Assembly: GCF_000003815.2 (NCBI RefSeq)
Contig: NC_049980.1
Coordinates: forward strand, 31,263,470 to 31,325,469
DNA from: Branchiostoma floridae
Lineage: Eukaryota > Chordata > Leptocardii > Amphioxiformes > Branchiostomatidae
DNA length: 62,000 nucleotides
Direction: 5' to 3'
Shown: one piece after another, positions 1 to 11,639 of the stretch
How the letters are laid out: each line of letters opens with the position of its first letter
How positions within the stretch are numbered: position 1 is the first letter of the stretch
The notes under the pieces: model-generated
Told to the model about the DNA's origin: nothing
The model's input: only the letters and a program-made list of their open reading frames with translations
Database searches by the model: none
Position numbers and translations under genes: made by a program

Positions 1-950
1 TGTGGAAGGGAGTTTGGCGGGAAAGCGAGTCTTGCCCCGTCGCTTTCTCGGCAAACTCCCTTTCTCGGCAAACTCCGTTCCACAGCAAACTCCCTTCCTC
101 GGCACTCCCTTTCCCGGCACAAGAGAACATAGCCAACGTTGAAATTCGCGAACCAACGTCGAAGACTCTGCAACGAAGGGTAACAGTTCTAAGGTCGTTT
201 CTAAGCACATCTCTGTTTTACCTGGAGATTCGTCCTTGCACGAATCGATTTATGAAGGTGAAGTGTCAAGGCTTTGTGATTAAGTGTTTGAACATGACGC
301 CCGGTGTAACGCCCCTGTTTAACCGCCACCGGGACAGCTAACATCGCACCTTTCTTTTGATCACAAGGTGCGACGTCATTACTTCTATATAATGGCCTTG
401 CTTTTTTTCCTTTTCAAGTTTCTTAAGGCTTGTCACTGTGGACGGAGAGGGTCGTTTGTAGAACAACATTTTTTTCCGGTCAACGATTTCGTGAACGCTT
501 AACATTCCTTGGAAGGAAGGCCGTATCACTACTGACAATACGTATTTATTTTCTTTCATAGTACGACTCATGATTGTAAATTTTCAATCTCAACCTTTAT
601 TACTTCAATCATCTTTACAGAATTACACTCGTGGTAACGTTACTTCTGAATACTGTTTTACAACATGCAATGAAATCACAATGAACATTTAACTTTACAC
701 TAGAGGCAAGAGTAACATTGTGCATCAGTCAGGGTTTGCTGTAAAGTCTGATTGTATAGTGTAGGCAGTAGTTTATCCATTCATTCATTTATTCGAATGA
801 GTTGCGCAACTTTTGCAGTCTGTTGGCCCTTGCTTTCAAAGACAAAAATTCTTCCTGACAATTTGCGCAGTGACCTCTAATTTTGTTATATCTTCATAAT
901 TCCCAACATATCGTCACTCTCACCCTGTGCTGTTCCTGCTTAGCCACTTC
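1..950. other. Non-coding stretch with short direct repeats
   Basis: Positions 45-120 repeat CTCGGCAAACTCC-like units four times. The remainder shows no gene, RNA or element that I can support. Confidence 0.5.
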
Positions 951-952
951 GG

Positions 953-1090
953 CCCCCTTTCCACTTGACGGCGCTCAAACCGCGCTCTCTGCGCGCTCCC
1001 ATGGCGATCCCACCGCGCTCTCACGGCGCTCTTCCCAATTTGAGGTCGCAGAGAGAGCGCCGTGAGAGCGCCGTCCTAGTGGAAAGGGGG
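953..1090. mobile_element. Foldback/MITE-like element, CCCCCTTTCCACT ends
   Basis: Ends are inverted: CCCCCTTTCCACTTGACGG and its near complement at 1067-1090. The interior is rich in GCGCTCTC motifs that also pair. About 138 bp. No clear target-site duplication. A related end, CCCCCTTTCCACTAG, occurs alone at 48879. Confidence 0.75.
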
Positions 1091-1197
1091 TATTAACGTT
1101 GTAAGAAAAGTTTTTAAAACCTTTTCTAAAATGTGTTTACCTTGTGTAAGGTTAACGTTTGGATTCCAGGAACCAATAAACAAAAGACGCTAAATAG

Positions 1198-1700
1198 CAG
1201 TTACTCAAGCAACTGGATACTAGTAGCCATAAATTGAATATTGAAACAGGCAGATACTACAATGTAGCCCCTGATCAAAGGTTCTGCCCTTTCTGTCCAA
1301 AGCATATTGAAGATGAATTTCACGAATGTTCTAGATACGCTATTTTACGTAATGAGCTATTCACATTTCTGGAATCCAGTACAGCAGATTTCAAGAGACT
1401 CGATGCTACAGACAGATTTGTATATATATTTGGATGCCACAACTCCCATAATGCAAAGATAGGCAAATATATCAAAGACTGCTTTGCTATTAGAAAGAGT
1501 AATGAAACTCATGTAACGTTATAGCCCAACTCGATTGTAACACGTTATCAAAGACTTGTGTTAGCCCTTCTTGTTCTTTGTTAATTAGGATATTAAGTCC
1601 TATTCTATACACCTATTTTGTACTTTGTGTAACAGTCGTTGCCATACATTATGCCATGTACAAATGTCGAGCAATAAAGTTCACTCATTATGATTTGGAA
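1198..1700 (+). mobile_element. LINE-type retrotransposon 3' fragment
   Basis: The frame 1234-1524 encodes GRYYNVAPDQRFCPFCPKHI EDEFHECSRYAILRNELF. This CPxC...EDExHxxxxC zinc-knuckle pattern is typical of the C-terminus of non-LTR reverse transcriptases. No RT core remains, so it is 5'-truncated. An AATAAAG lies at 1674 near the presumed 3' end. Confidence 0.6.
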
Positions 1701-1814
1701 ACGGTCAGACGTTTCAGGGTAAAAAAAAGAAACTGCTCTTTAACAGATCGGCTCAGTGTCACTGACGGAAAGTTGTGGATGCTACCTGAAGCGTATGACC
1801 GTTTTCAAAATCTT

Positions 1815-2126
1815 AAGGTGGGGTCACACATGCGTATATATTCAAGTCAGTTTGAGGTGCGTATGACGCTCTTAGTCTCTACCAGGCTCCACAGGTCGCG
1901 GGAAAAATAGTACAAATTGGACAAATATTGATACATAACATGCCAGATGAGTTAGCTGACCGAGAAGTATGGTTAGCGACCCAGCTAACTCGTCTGACAT
2001 GTTACCTGTTTACGTTTGTCCAATTTCTATTATTTTTCCAGTGACCTGTGGAGCCTGGTGGAGGCAAATACTCCCATGCGCGCCTCATACGTACTTAAAT
2101 ATATACGCACGTGTGACCCCACCTTT
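1815..2126. mobile_element. Long palindrome / foldback element
   Basis: Arms of about 146 bp (1815-1960 and 1981-2126) with a 20-nt spacer and roughly 80% pairing. Outer ends are AAGGTGGGGTCACAC and its complement. No coding capacity. The facing frames on each strand (ending STRLHRSREK and STRLHRSLEK) are mirror images caused by the palindrome. Confidence 0.88.
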
Positions 2127-2149
2127 ATCCCGTTGCTTGAGTAACTGCC

Positions 2150-2810
2150 ACAAGACATTAAAGTTAACTTCATAGATATGACTGGAGGATTCTGTAGTAC
2201 AAAATCGATGTGTAACACACGGCGTTTGTTTCGTTTCTTCATAATGATACTGCTTATTCCACAGTGTCCCCGTGACGCTCCTTCACAGCGTCGTAATAAA
2301 TTGTCTTGTTCCACTACTAAATAGGGTACAGTCACACGTTGTATAGAGACGCACACAATGGTCACACAACTTACGATTTGCTAAGGTAATTGAGACAAAC
2401 ACAAAACAAAACAAAATGACAGCTGTGGATTCCATATACTATTATAATAGTTTTATTTGTGTATTGGTTGAGCCCACAATCTAAGATCATCTAAAGCTAT
2501 CATAATGGCTTCTTCGCGGCACTGGGTACGACCGTGCAGTGTCCCTTTCGCGAAAGCAACGCCCGATAGGTCACATTTTGATTGCTGCAAGCTTGCAAGG
2601 TCAATAAAAGTAAACCCAAAATAGTGTCTGACAAAAATAGTGCAAATTTGCTAAATGCTGTGAATAGTCGCCAGGGGAAATGGCAACACATGAAATTTGC
2701 AACTGTATGGCAAAGTATTCATAATATTGGGCTATTTCTTAGTTTTCTTGTTTTGTCAAAATCAGGTCGCTCTCCGACATGTCCGACTTTCCCGCCACAC
2801 ACCTGGTCAG
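2150..2810. other. Non-coding stretch
   Basis: AT-rich, no gene or structured element recognised. Confidence 0.4.
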
Positions 2811-2813
2811 CTT

Positions 2814-2898
2814 GACCAATCACGGAGTAGCGCAATCACGTGCTAAAAGTGACGTCAGATTATTTGCATACTCCAGGTAAGTTATTAAAATATGGCGG
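2814..2898 (+). promoter_or_regulatory. Compact promoter-like motif cluster
   Basis: Within 85 bp: CCAAT (2816), CACGTG E-box (2837), perfect CRE TGACGTCA (2850), octamer ATTTGCAT (2862), a strong donor-like CAG/GTAAG (2876/2877) and a YY1-like AATATGGCGG (2889-2898). YY1 sites of this form usually sit just past a start of transcription. The ATG inside it reads MADEQVMS and stops. No linked gene is recognised. Confidence 0.35.
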
Positions 2899-3963
2899 AC
2901 GAGCAAGTCATGAGTTAGCAAAGTCAATTTATGCCTTAATTTAGCGCCATACCGGGTCTCACAGCTGGTTCCCACGTCGCCCAAGACGACCCACAGTGTC
3001 CTTACAACTCGTTGGAAGTGTAGAAACCTCCCGGGAGGAAGACTGCGTGGTTTTGAACAGGGAAAACAAGTTCGGCAAACTCTCAACTTGAACATGCTGA
3101 ATGGTCGCCCGTTGGTAGGAACGTGTCATGTGGACTGGAGTATCTGGTGCCTTTCCACCGACTGGTGAAGTGAGTGGAGATGTCTGATCCATGTACGAGT
3201 TGACCGACACCAGGAGTACGGACCTACGTTATTTTTCTGTGCGACTAGAGGACGCAACACTCGAGTTCCGATGAGGGAGGGGACCGCCACCACCACGTAA
3301 CGAATACCTTTGTGCACAGACAATGTTTGAACAAGGAGTTTCCGCAATGGAGGGGCGGACTGCAAAGGTCTAGTCCGGGACCTGGGGGCTGATCACATCG
3401 TACTGGCAAGTTTATTCTTGGAGTAATACATCAATCCTTTAAGGAAGTCGCAGGGGCACACTCACAAGGACTACCATGGTCGAGAATGGTATGTATTTGT
3501 TTTGAACATTTTGGGGTGGCCCAGTGTTTTGAGAGAAAGAGATTTCCCAGGCTTGCGTGACACGGACCTCTTTGGACTGTGTGGAGAGCTTTGGCAATAT
3601 TAATGAGCCCTCTTACCACACAAAAACACTCCTGAGCAGTCCAGAAGAGCCTGAGCTAACAGTCAGAGCTGTGTGACTCGGGGCCAGCACCCGAGCTGCC
3701 CTCATAACTAACCTGGCAGTTTTATGCTTGGCTGTGCGAAGCAAATCTGCCCCAGATAAATATAAAGTAGAAACAGGACACCAGAACCGAACCTTAACAC
3801 AACTAGGTAAGCCTGCGAGCACGCCCTCTGGAAAACTCCCCTAGAGTTGTCATGTCAAATTGTGATAGAGAAGAGGTGCATCATGTGTGAGATATTTGGT
3901 GATGATTAATTTGTGAAGGTGTGTAGGGACGGAAACATCACACACCCAAATCTGTCAGCTCAC

Positions 3964-4112
3964 CTGGACCGCTCAGGTGTATCATGTCAACATGGCACCT
4001 CAACAACTTCTCATGTTTCTCAGCTTCTTTGACCAGCTCAAGAGGCCCTCTCCGGAGAACATTCCTTGCCCAGGCTAGCGGCTAGCTTGTCCTGGACGTT
4101 CAGGCCGCCCAT
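3964..4112 (-). pseudogene. Possible first coding exon of an unknown gene, with a frameshift
   Basis: On the minus strand ATG at 4112 opens MGGLNVQDKLAASLGKECSP ERAS then stops. Dropping one T near 4046 would continue in another frame as ELVKEAEKHEKLLRCHVDMI HLSGPG up to a good GTGAGC donor at 3963. The two halves read like one helical protein. I do not recognise it. It could be a pseudogene, a base error in the assembly, or chance. No further exons were found downstream. Confidence 0.22.
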
Positions 4113-4329
4113 TGCGTAGTCACGATTGTTTTTTTAACTGATTAGCCCAGAGGGAAGGGGTCATCCCTGATCTGGGTAACAATCCTCCGTGTCTGACCTG
4201 TTCAGAGAACGATCCCACCCTTGTCAACTAGCGGTGATTTTGTGCTCCAAATTTGGGGCTCATTAGCCTCAGAAATAGACGATAATTACCGCGACTTTAC
4301 GACGTCCCTAGGGGCTGGTTAACTGTGAT

Positions 4330-5336
4330 TTAAGTAACGGCTTCCCGGCTTCCTTGGCGAACCAAAGTTGGTTCCTGTGTGAAAACAGTTTCTCTCACTG
4401 TCGTCATTGTCACACCCGTAGATACGTATTACATGTACATCTACAGTCCTTCGTACTAGTAGCCCTTTTGGTATTGTATGGAGTTCTGAGCCCTAGCCAT
4501 CAAGTCTGGAACAAAGTAACGTACATGTACTAAAAAATTGGAACTCCCTTCGTAACGGCCTCCTTGGGGGTACCGTCAATGCTCTACACGTCATTTAGGA
4601 AACAAGCAGCTAAATGTTACGATAAATTTTAGCACACTGCTCTTTAATAGCTGTATGCTACTTGCAAATTGAGGCACCAATAACTCTGTATACCAAATGC
4701 ACCAATTGTGCTCTGTGTTAAATTTGAGCCGTCCAGCTACAAATTACGTGGAATTCATATGGTATTTTACCTATGAAGATATGGTGCTATGAATGCTGTT
4801 TTTTTATAATACATGTATTGATAATTCAATCAATTTGATAGTGTTATCTCATATATACCATATCACTCTCAGCTGGGCTACTAGTAATAATGTCATTCTT
4901 CCCAGTTTTCTGGACATTTTTTGAGAAACAAGTAGTATTACTGAAGTTTGAGTAGCCTCTAAACAGTCGTAATACTTATATGTATGTGAAAATAGAAATC
5001 TAGTGGCTGCCATAGAGTAAAATATGTGAACAGAGGTAAACTTAGCAAAACCTGGGAAAGAAATTCAAAGTCCACCTCAAAAATTGTGATTACAAAAAGT
5101 AGTTACTGACAAATCAATATGGATAAGTCAATCTTAGAGTATACTTGTTTTACTCACGGTTTGCATACCTAGATGTTTGTTCATTGCACCACCTCCTTAT
5201 ACTATTTATAGTTTGCTTAGGTTATAACCATATTGTATATCCATATAGTGTATATCGTTAAACCAGAGAGTGAGTGACTGAGATATTGTATATAGTAAGT
5301 TACACTTTATACGGATGTTGATAAAAGTTAGTTCTT
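4330..5336. other. Non-coding stretch
   Basis: AT-rich unique-looking DNA; no frame longer than 60 codons and no element seen. Confidence 0.4.
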
Positions 5337-5417
5337 GTAGCCATTACCCAGACATTATTCTATCTCTTTCTTCCTTTCAACTTGAAAGAGAGAGAATAAT
5401 GTTGGGGTACTGGCTAC
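5337..5417. repeat. Hairpin 1 of an adjacent pair
   Basis: Inverted arms starting GTAGCCATTACCCAGACATT and ending in their near complement, stem about 33 bp with a loop of about 15 nt. Possibly a short foldback transposon. Confidence 0.85.
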
Positions 5418-5424
5418 TACCGGT

Positions 5425-5523
5425 AGTAGTGTATTCAAAAGAGAAATGCTCTCTTAGTCTCTAGGCTTGAAAGTTTCAAGCATATATAGAGAGCATTTCT
5501 GTTTTGAATCAAATACACTACTG
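5425..5523. repeat. Hairpin 2 of an adjacent pair
   Basis: Arms TAGTGTATTCAAAAGAGAAA-type with AGAAATGCTCTCT paired to AGAGAGCATTTCT around a loop of about 30 nt, seven bases after hairpin 1. A small-RNA precursor is possible, but the long imperfect base suggests a foldback element. Confidence 0.85.
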
Positions 5524-7389
5524 TACTATGTGTACAATTTAAAATTTTACTTTGGACACAATCTATAATATATAAGTCTTGAAGGTGCACCCAACTTTAA
5601 CCCTAAATATATCCTCTAGACATGATTTGCTATATATACCCTTTTGTCAGGTTATGACCTTTGACCCTATCAGGAAACTATGCCAAAGGTCATTGCTAGA
5701 ATAAAGGCCAATTACTGTTTAATTAGTTCCAGAGGCTGGTGTACAGTGAATGTACAGCCTCTCCCAGGCCACCACTCAAAGGACTCAAGTAAAAGTGGTC
5801 ACTATAAATTACATTTTGTATATATTGTTACAAATGAATGTGGAACAGTAACCCATTGGTGAAAAAAGGGGAACAAGAGAAAAATTGTGGCTCTTATAAT
5901 GACAAATGTCATGTTTGTTGTTGTATAACAACATGGGTGTGTTTGGTCCCACCCAGGAGTACCTAAGCAATGTGGGTCTACCTTTGACATTTGCACCCAC
6001 ACACTCCAAACCCACCCCCTGCACTTCACTAGATTTACAACTGAGTGATTACTAGCACATGGTGCTCTGCCTTCTGCTTTTCTGGACAACATGGATCAAC
6101 ACCTTGTGCTGCAGAATAGCCCAACTCCTCACTTCCTAAACTACAGAGCCATGCAATTGACAAGCAACAAATTAAGGGTTGGAGCAATTAGCGTAACAGT
6201 GCTGTATTAACTAAAAGCAGTATAATTGTTTACAGTCGGGGCAGTGCCCTTGTCATGAGGAACTTGCGGTGTCTTTGAGCAAAGTCAGTGAACTCAAAAC
6301 ACTGGCCCCACCCTGAAAAAGGCAGCGGCTGCCAAGATTCTGCGTTACAGACTGCAGAATTGATGTTGTATTTATATAATCTAATCCTGCTCAGTCTATC
6401 TGAGATCTGTCCATCTATCATATTCATTCATTATCCTTTGTCCTACTGGTTGAATGAAAATCGTCTTCTTCACATCGGATGATGAACGAAATGGTGTTTA
6501 AACAGCACATTATGTAAGTTGTTTTTGAATCCCTGACAGAACAGGTAGGGGTAATTGCTTCCACCTGAGCCTCAAGCTCACAGAACTAATGAGTTTAACA
6601 GACTTTAACTTCCTCACGTACATGTGGAGTAGTCTCATCAATTACATTTTGTCTTTAAAGTTTATGTCGTCTCTAATTTAAGGCGCTACAGGTTAGAAAC
6701 GTGAAACATCACTACTACAGGTACTAATTGAAAGGTCTTACACGTGAGGTCAATACAACGCGCACCTTGTCATAGCTATATATAGGTTTGCCTTTTGTCT
6801 GGATTTGTCTTTTGTTTCAATGGAGGGTCCCGTAACCTCAACACTGAACAGTACGAACAGTAGTAACGCCAAACAAATTTTTATTTTCATTTTTCAAATC
6901 AGAAAAGAAATGAAACTGCAAATCTTGGAAGCACGGAATGGACTTTGTTTGGTCTAAGGTGTAGCATACAGCATATTCTTCACAAGTGTTAGAAAAGAAT
7001 CATGGAGCAATTCTGAAGAGAGGCAAGGAGTTTTATTATCTAGATTTTGCTTGTTGTGCACCCAAGATATTTACTGTGCACCAAAATTTCTACTTAAGGT
7101 TACAAAAGGGCTTCTACACATGCAATATATGTATTTTTGGTTTCAAAAACCACCGTAAACAAAATAGATTATACTAATTCTGGCCTTATTTGCATAATCA
7201 ACAAGACCAGATAAAACAATAAATCTACAATGGCTTGAAATATTTCATGGAGGTATGAGATCTTCAAACTCTTGTTACATTGAAAGGTTAGGTGCTCCAG
7301 TGGACTTTTTCCCAGAGATGAATTTGGGGTGGCCCTCTTGAAAGACCCTCAAGTTTAAAAAAACTTAAAAGTTGCCTGTACATCTGTGT
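5524..7389. other. Non-coding stretch
   Basis: No gene recognised; only a short palindrome around 5920 and scattered open frames without coding character. Confidence 0.4.
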
Positions 7390-7568
7390 AGATGCTTAGG
7401 GATGTTTTGCCCATCTCCATTTCTGTAGCCCTTTGGGGGCTGGTCTGCTGGTAGTGTCTTCCTCATTATTGCTGAGTGCTAAGTTGAGAAAGCAGCATGT
7501 TCCATTTCCAAAGGTATGACTCAGCTGGGTATCAAGCTCAAACTCCACCCACTCGGCCATTGCACCTG
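7390..7568 (-). mobile_element. tRNA-derived SINE, 5' head, minus strand
   Basis: The reverse strand begins GGTGCAATGGCCGAGTGGG and contains GAGTCATACC and GCTGCTTTCTC, matching the SINE at 20421. The Pol III A-box-like part is degraded. Confidence 0.65.
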
Positions 7569-8103
7569 TAGAGTCCTGAGTGTGGACATGTATGATGTAA
7601 TGCAGGGTAGCAGAGTCCTTAGTGTGGACATGTAATGCAGGGTAGCAGAGTCCTGAGTGTAGACATGTAATGCAGGGTAGCAGAGTCCTGAGTGTGGACA
7701 TGTAATGCAGGGTAGCAGAGTCCTGAGTGTAGACATGTAATGCAGGGTACCAGAGTTCTGAGTGTAGACATGTAATGCAGGGTACCAGAGTCCTGAGTGT
7801 GGACATGTAATGCAGGGTAGCAGAGTCCTGAGTGTGGACATGTAATGCAGGGTAGCAGAGTCCTGAGTGTGGACATGTAATGCAGGTAGCAGAGTCCTGA
7901 GTGTAGACATGTAATGCAGGTACCAGAGTCGTGAGTGTGGACATGTAATGCAGGGTACCAGAGTCCTGAGTGTAGACATGTAATGCAGGGTAGCAGAGTC
8001 CTGAGTGTAGACATGTAATGCAGGGTACCAGAGTTCTGAGTGTAGACATGTAATGCAGGGTAGCAGAGTCCTGAGTGTAGACTTGTAATGCAGGGTAGCA
8101 GAT
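7568..8103. repeat. 35-bp minisatellite, about 15 copies
   Basis: Unit approximately GCAGAGTCCTGAGTGTAGAC ATGTAATGCAGGGTA, varying by a few bases (CC/TC, T/G, AGC/ACC). On the minus strand three unit lengths (105 nt) contain no stop, giving overlapping open frames of about 200 codons in all three phases. These are repeat artefacts, not genes. Confidence 0.97.
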
Positions 8104-8242
8104 AGTGCTGGGAAACTTGCCAAGTACAACTGAGCTGACCTGTGGTGATGGGATGGAGACCTTTGGCAGGCCAGCCTACTGTGTTAGTTTTACTCAGGGA
8201 ATCAATCATTCAGGGCCATGCTTCCAATTTATAGCCTGGAGT

Positions 8243-8553
8243 CAGGGTTGGACAAGTTTTCTAAAGTTCACCTGCCCTATCAGGCAAGTACATAGAGAAT
8301 TCCCGAACTAACTTTTCACTTGCCCGGACATTTTAATGCCATTTGTCCAAGTATCTTAATTTAAATTCCATCAATGGAGTTCTTTTATTCTTGGCTCTAT
8401 TTTTATGTGTTGACCAATGCTTGATGCTATGACCGTGAAAGTAAAAGTATATAAAAATATCTCTCCTGAAAAATCTTACTTGCCCGATCGGACAAGTGGG
8501 GAAGCACCTTTACTTGCCCTGGACAATCGGACTCATGAACTTGTCCAACCCTG
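8243..8553. mobile_element. MITE with CAGGGTTGGACAAGTT ends
   Basis: CAGGGTTGGACAAGTT at the left and AACTTGTCCAACCCTG at the right, 311 bp. A truncated relative sits at 25748-25940 and shares the internal CTATTTTTATGTGTTGACCA-like block. No clear target duplication. Confidence 0.85.
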
Positions 8554-8601
8554 GTAGTCATTCCCTTGTGGAAGTGGACCTTATGGGAACAACTAAAACT
8601 A

Positions 8602-9558
8602 CAGTCAAACCTGCCCGAGCGACCACCTCTTCTCAGCGACCACCTGGCCATTTCGACCGCTTTTTCTCGGTCCCGATTTTTTTCCCATTGACGTAAGCAT
8701 TAATCGACCTTTTCTCAACGACCACCTGGCCAACGCGACCACGACCGGTCCAAATTGGGACCCATAACGACCTCATTATTTTCAAAATTGAGGTTTTTAT
8801 CGATTTTTGATGATAACTAAAGAGATTTTGTGCCGAAATCGGCCAGTTTGCGTCGATGCTATGTTTAGAATAAAGATGGCGGCGGTCAATGGGTGGGTCA
8901 ATGGGGCAGTCTACTGTAATATGGGAGGAAATTTCGTTGTATACATGTAAGAAAATCCGAATTTAGTTGTTACAGAAGTTTTTTTTTTTTAATCCATATC
9001 ATATAAAGTTAACGGATGCTGAAACGTATATAGCCTCATACTTTTTTTAAGAAAGATCTGTGTAGCTCATACCTTTTTAAGAAAGATCTGTGTGAGTGCT
9101 TTTGTCCAACTGTACTGTACATTCACCCGTGGGTAAGTACGCTATCGGGACGTACCGGGCATCGAATTCGAAAGGTGCACCGTAGTTATTTCAGATACGG
9201 CGATCAAGAACACAGCGACATATAAAGGCTTGTATAGCAACTGACAGCATCAAAGTTCCCTTACTGTCTAAAATGTTAGTGTACAAATATTGAGCTTTAA
9301 AACACTGTATCGTATAAAAGCTTGATAAAAGCTTGGGGTTAAATTTACAATTTACAGTGTGCGTGTTGTATTTGACATTAAATACCTCGCTTCTTTGCGT
9401 GCGTGCAGTGTGCTTGCTATTTGCCATTTAACACAACGGAAACCACTTATACTTTGCATCGGGCATGTTTTGAGTCGATACTCTTCTCAGCGACCACCTG
9501 TCCAAATCGACCACTTTTTTCCGGTCCCCCGGGTGGTCGTCTTGGGCAGGTTTGACTG
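8602..9558. mobile_element. TA-flanked inverted-repeat element, CAGTCAAACCTGCCC ends
   Basis: 957 bp between TA dinucleotides, with CAGTCAAACCTGCCC at the left and GGGCAGGTTTGACTG at the right. GACCACCTGxCC motifs repeat inside each end. No transposase. TA target and CAGT ends fit a non-autonomous Tc1/mariner-type element. Shorter relatives occur at 24914-25096 and 26538-26700. Confidence 0.8.
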
Positions 9559-9559
9559 T

Positions 9560-10700
9560 AGTAAGAAGCACAAGGCTGGACTCCAGGCTAAAAAATGGAA
9601 GCATTGCCCAATGATTTATCCTAGTACTCCAGGCTGTCCAATTTTCACAGGGACAGCCGTTCTCTCTGTTTGTAGTACCTTGAGGGTCTGTATGCTCTTT
9701 TCCATAAGGAGTGTGCAGGCTATTTTGATTTCCCAGAATTAGTCTTATATATAGACTAGTCATGGCTGTGCATTACAATTAGCCATTCAATCAATGATAG
9801 CAATTAGTGGTTTGACCAATGAGAAAGTGGCTGTATGTTCGTCAAACTTTGCAGTTAGTTACTACGTTTTGACAGAACTTTGAGAAAAAAAAATTGCCTC
9901 CCTGGCTTTAGTGTGATACTAGTACTATAGGTAGGGTGTGCATTCAATAGTACATTGCGTACATATTGTCAAATGGACACTCCTGATTGGCCACTGTTGT
10001 CACTATATATTTATAATGTAAAACTGTAATAGATTTATTTTAGTCTTTCCCAAAGTTTTACCGTCATTTACTAGAAAAATCAGGCCCTTGTTTATCTAAT
10101 CAGGGAAAGGCAGCCATGGGCTGAACAATGATCAAATGGAGTGTTTGGCACACATCCAAAGAACAACCTACAATTTTCCTGGGGGTGGGACCAACTTATA
10201 CAAATGTGATGTTATGCATGTATTGACCAATGCATGTCATGATATTGATGGCTTTGTACGCAGGTTTTTGTGTATATTTACTTGTGTCATCTTTCTTTTC
10301 CTCAGGTACATGCACATTGTACGTGTCCCTAACTAGTAGAAGTGCATCATATTTTTTTTTTCAGATTTCCTCCTTTCAGTCTAGCTGGGCTTAAAATTCA
10401 TTTTTGGGAATAAGATTAAGAGCACTGATGCACCTGATATAAAATTGTATAAAGTAAAGAAGAATTTCTGCAAAACATTATTGCAAACTTAATAAATTAC
10501 TCACTACCTCTCTTTATAGCTTGATGAATCTGAAATTCTGTAGCTTGCTTCAAAAGGAATTCAGCAAATTTCTAAAGGTTTTATTACTTCTCTTTGGTAC
10601 TTAACTTTAAAAGATATATATACTGTATATTTGCTGTATACTAGTGTACAACTATAAGATATACCTTTGGGTACGTAATCCTATACAACAGAGTATAAAT
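9560..10700. other. Non-coding stretch
   Basis: No gene or element supported; AT-rich with small runs. Confidence 0.4.
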
Positions 10701-10913
10701 ATCTTGGTGCATGGCCGCACCCACAGTTAAAAATCAGGTGCACCGCTGTGGGTTGCACAAGAGTGCATATTTCCAGCCCTGTGTAGGTATGACGTATTGT
10801 TGTTGCTGCCAGTAAGATCAGAGGCAAGGAAGCAAAACGAGATAAGCCTAGCTTGGGTGACCTTGCCTTGAGTTTGGTCTAGTGAAGAGGGAGGGAGAGT
10901 CGGCTTTGCAGCC

Positions 10914-11028
10914 ATGGGGAAGCTAGTCCAGCTGATACAGTGGTGCTCCCAGACTCTTTCTTCTGTGGATTCTTACCTCAGCTTCCTAACCGGCAAGCGG
11001 AGTTTGGGTGTGCGGGAGAAACAACCTG
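10914..11028 (+). CDS. Candidate upstream first exon (N-terminal extension or 5' UTR)
   Basis: ATG in strong context (GCCATGG) opens 38 codons beginning MGKLVQLIQW and ends in phase 1 at a GTAGGG donor. Spliced to the exon at 13782 it reads ...EKQP-EGCR-MALSP with no stop, so it would add 42 residues before the family Met. The in-frame join is a one-in-three coincidence. I do not recognise the peptide, and vertebrate homologues begin at the later Met, so it may be untranslated leader or chance. Confidence 0.3.
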
Positions 11029-11639
11029 GTAGGGAAGTTCAGTCTACCGCAAAATTGACACTAATTTGAGTCAGAAAATTGCCATGAGGTAACGTGGGTC
11101 ATACTTCCTGTTGATTCAAAGCATTGTCCTTGAACTGAAGTTGAATTGTTAATCATAACTAGTAGAGTGCCGCAGATCTTGAAATTTTCAAAAGTTGCAG
11201 TTGCTGTTTTCTCATAACTAAGTATGGAAAATGCTACTAATACTTTTGTGTATACAGACTGTACATGTATTGTGATAGTGTACCCTTAAATTTGAATGTA
11301 TTGTAGATAAACTGGAAGGGTGTGGACATCACTTGTATTTGTAGTACTTGGGACCAGTATGTTGGAACCGTTAAGACACAGGTCCAGTATTTAGTGCTGG
11401 ACCTGTCAAAGAAAATGTCAAAAATTGAGTGGTCAACTAGCCCCATTAATTAAATAAATTAGGTCCTTATTATCATGTTAAGATAAGCGTAGGATGTGAT
11501 GATATGACCTCATCGATTATGTAAACCAGATCTGTGACTGAAATTATGTCATGCATTATGTTATGTATATCAACTTTCCTCATCAATTATACAAATTTGC
11601 TCCTGTAAATCATTTACTTAAGCTATCAATGTTCCAACA
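11029..11639. other. Non-coding stretch after candidate first exon
   Basis: Nothing recognised. Confidence 0.35.

Noticed and set aside
2820-3822. Chain of overlapping minus-strand frames
   Set aside because: The region is somewhat GC-richer, which lengthens open frames; no recognisable protein or consistent splicing.
7568-8103. CRISPR-like array
   Set aside because: Contiguous tandem units without spacers in a eukaryotic genome; a minisatellite.
7396-8209. Three overlapping minus-strand frames of 196-217 codons
   Set aside because: They are the 35-bp minisatellite read in three phases, fused to a SINE tail; no real protein.
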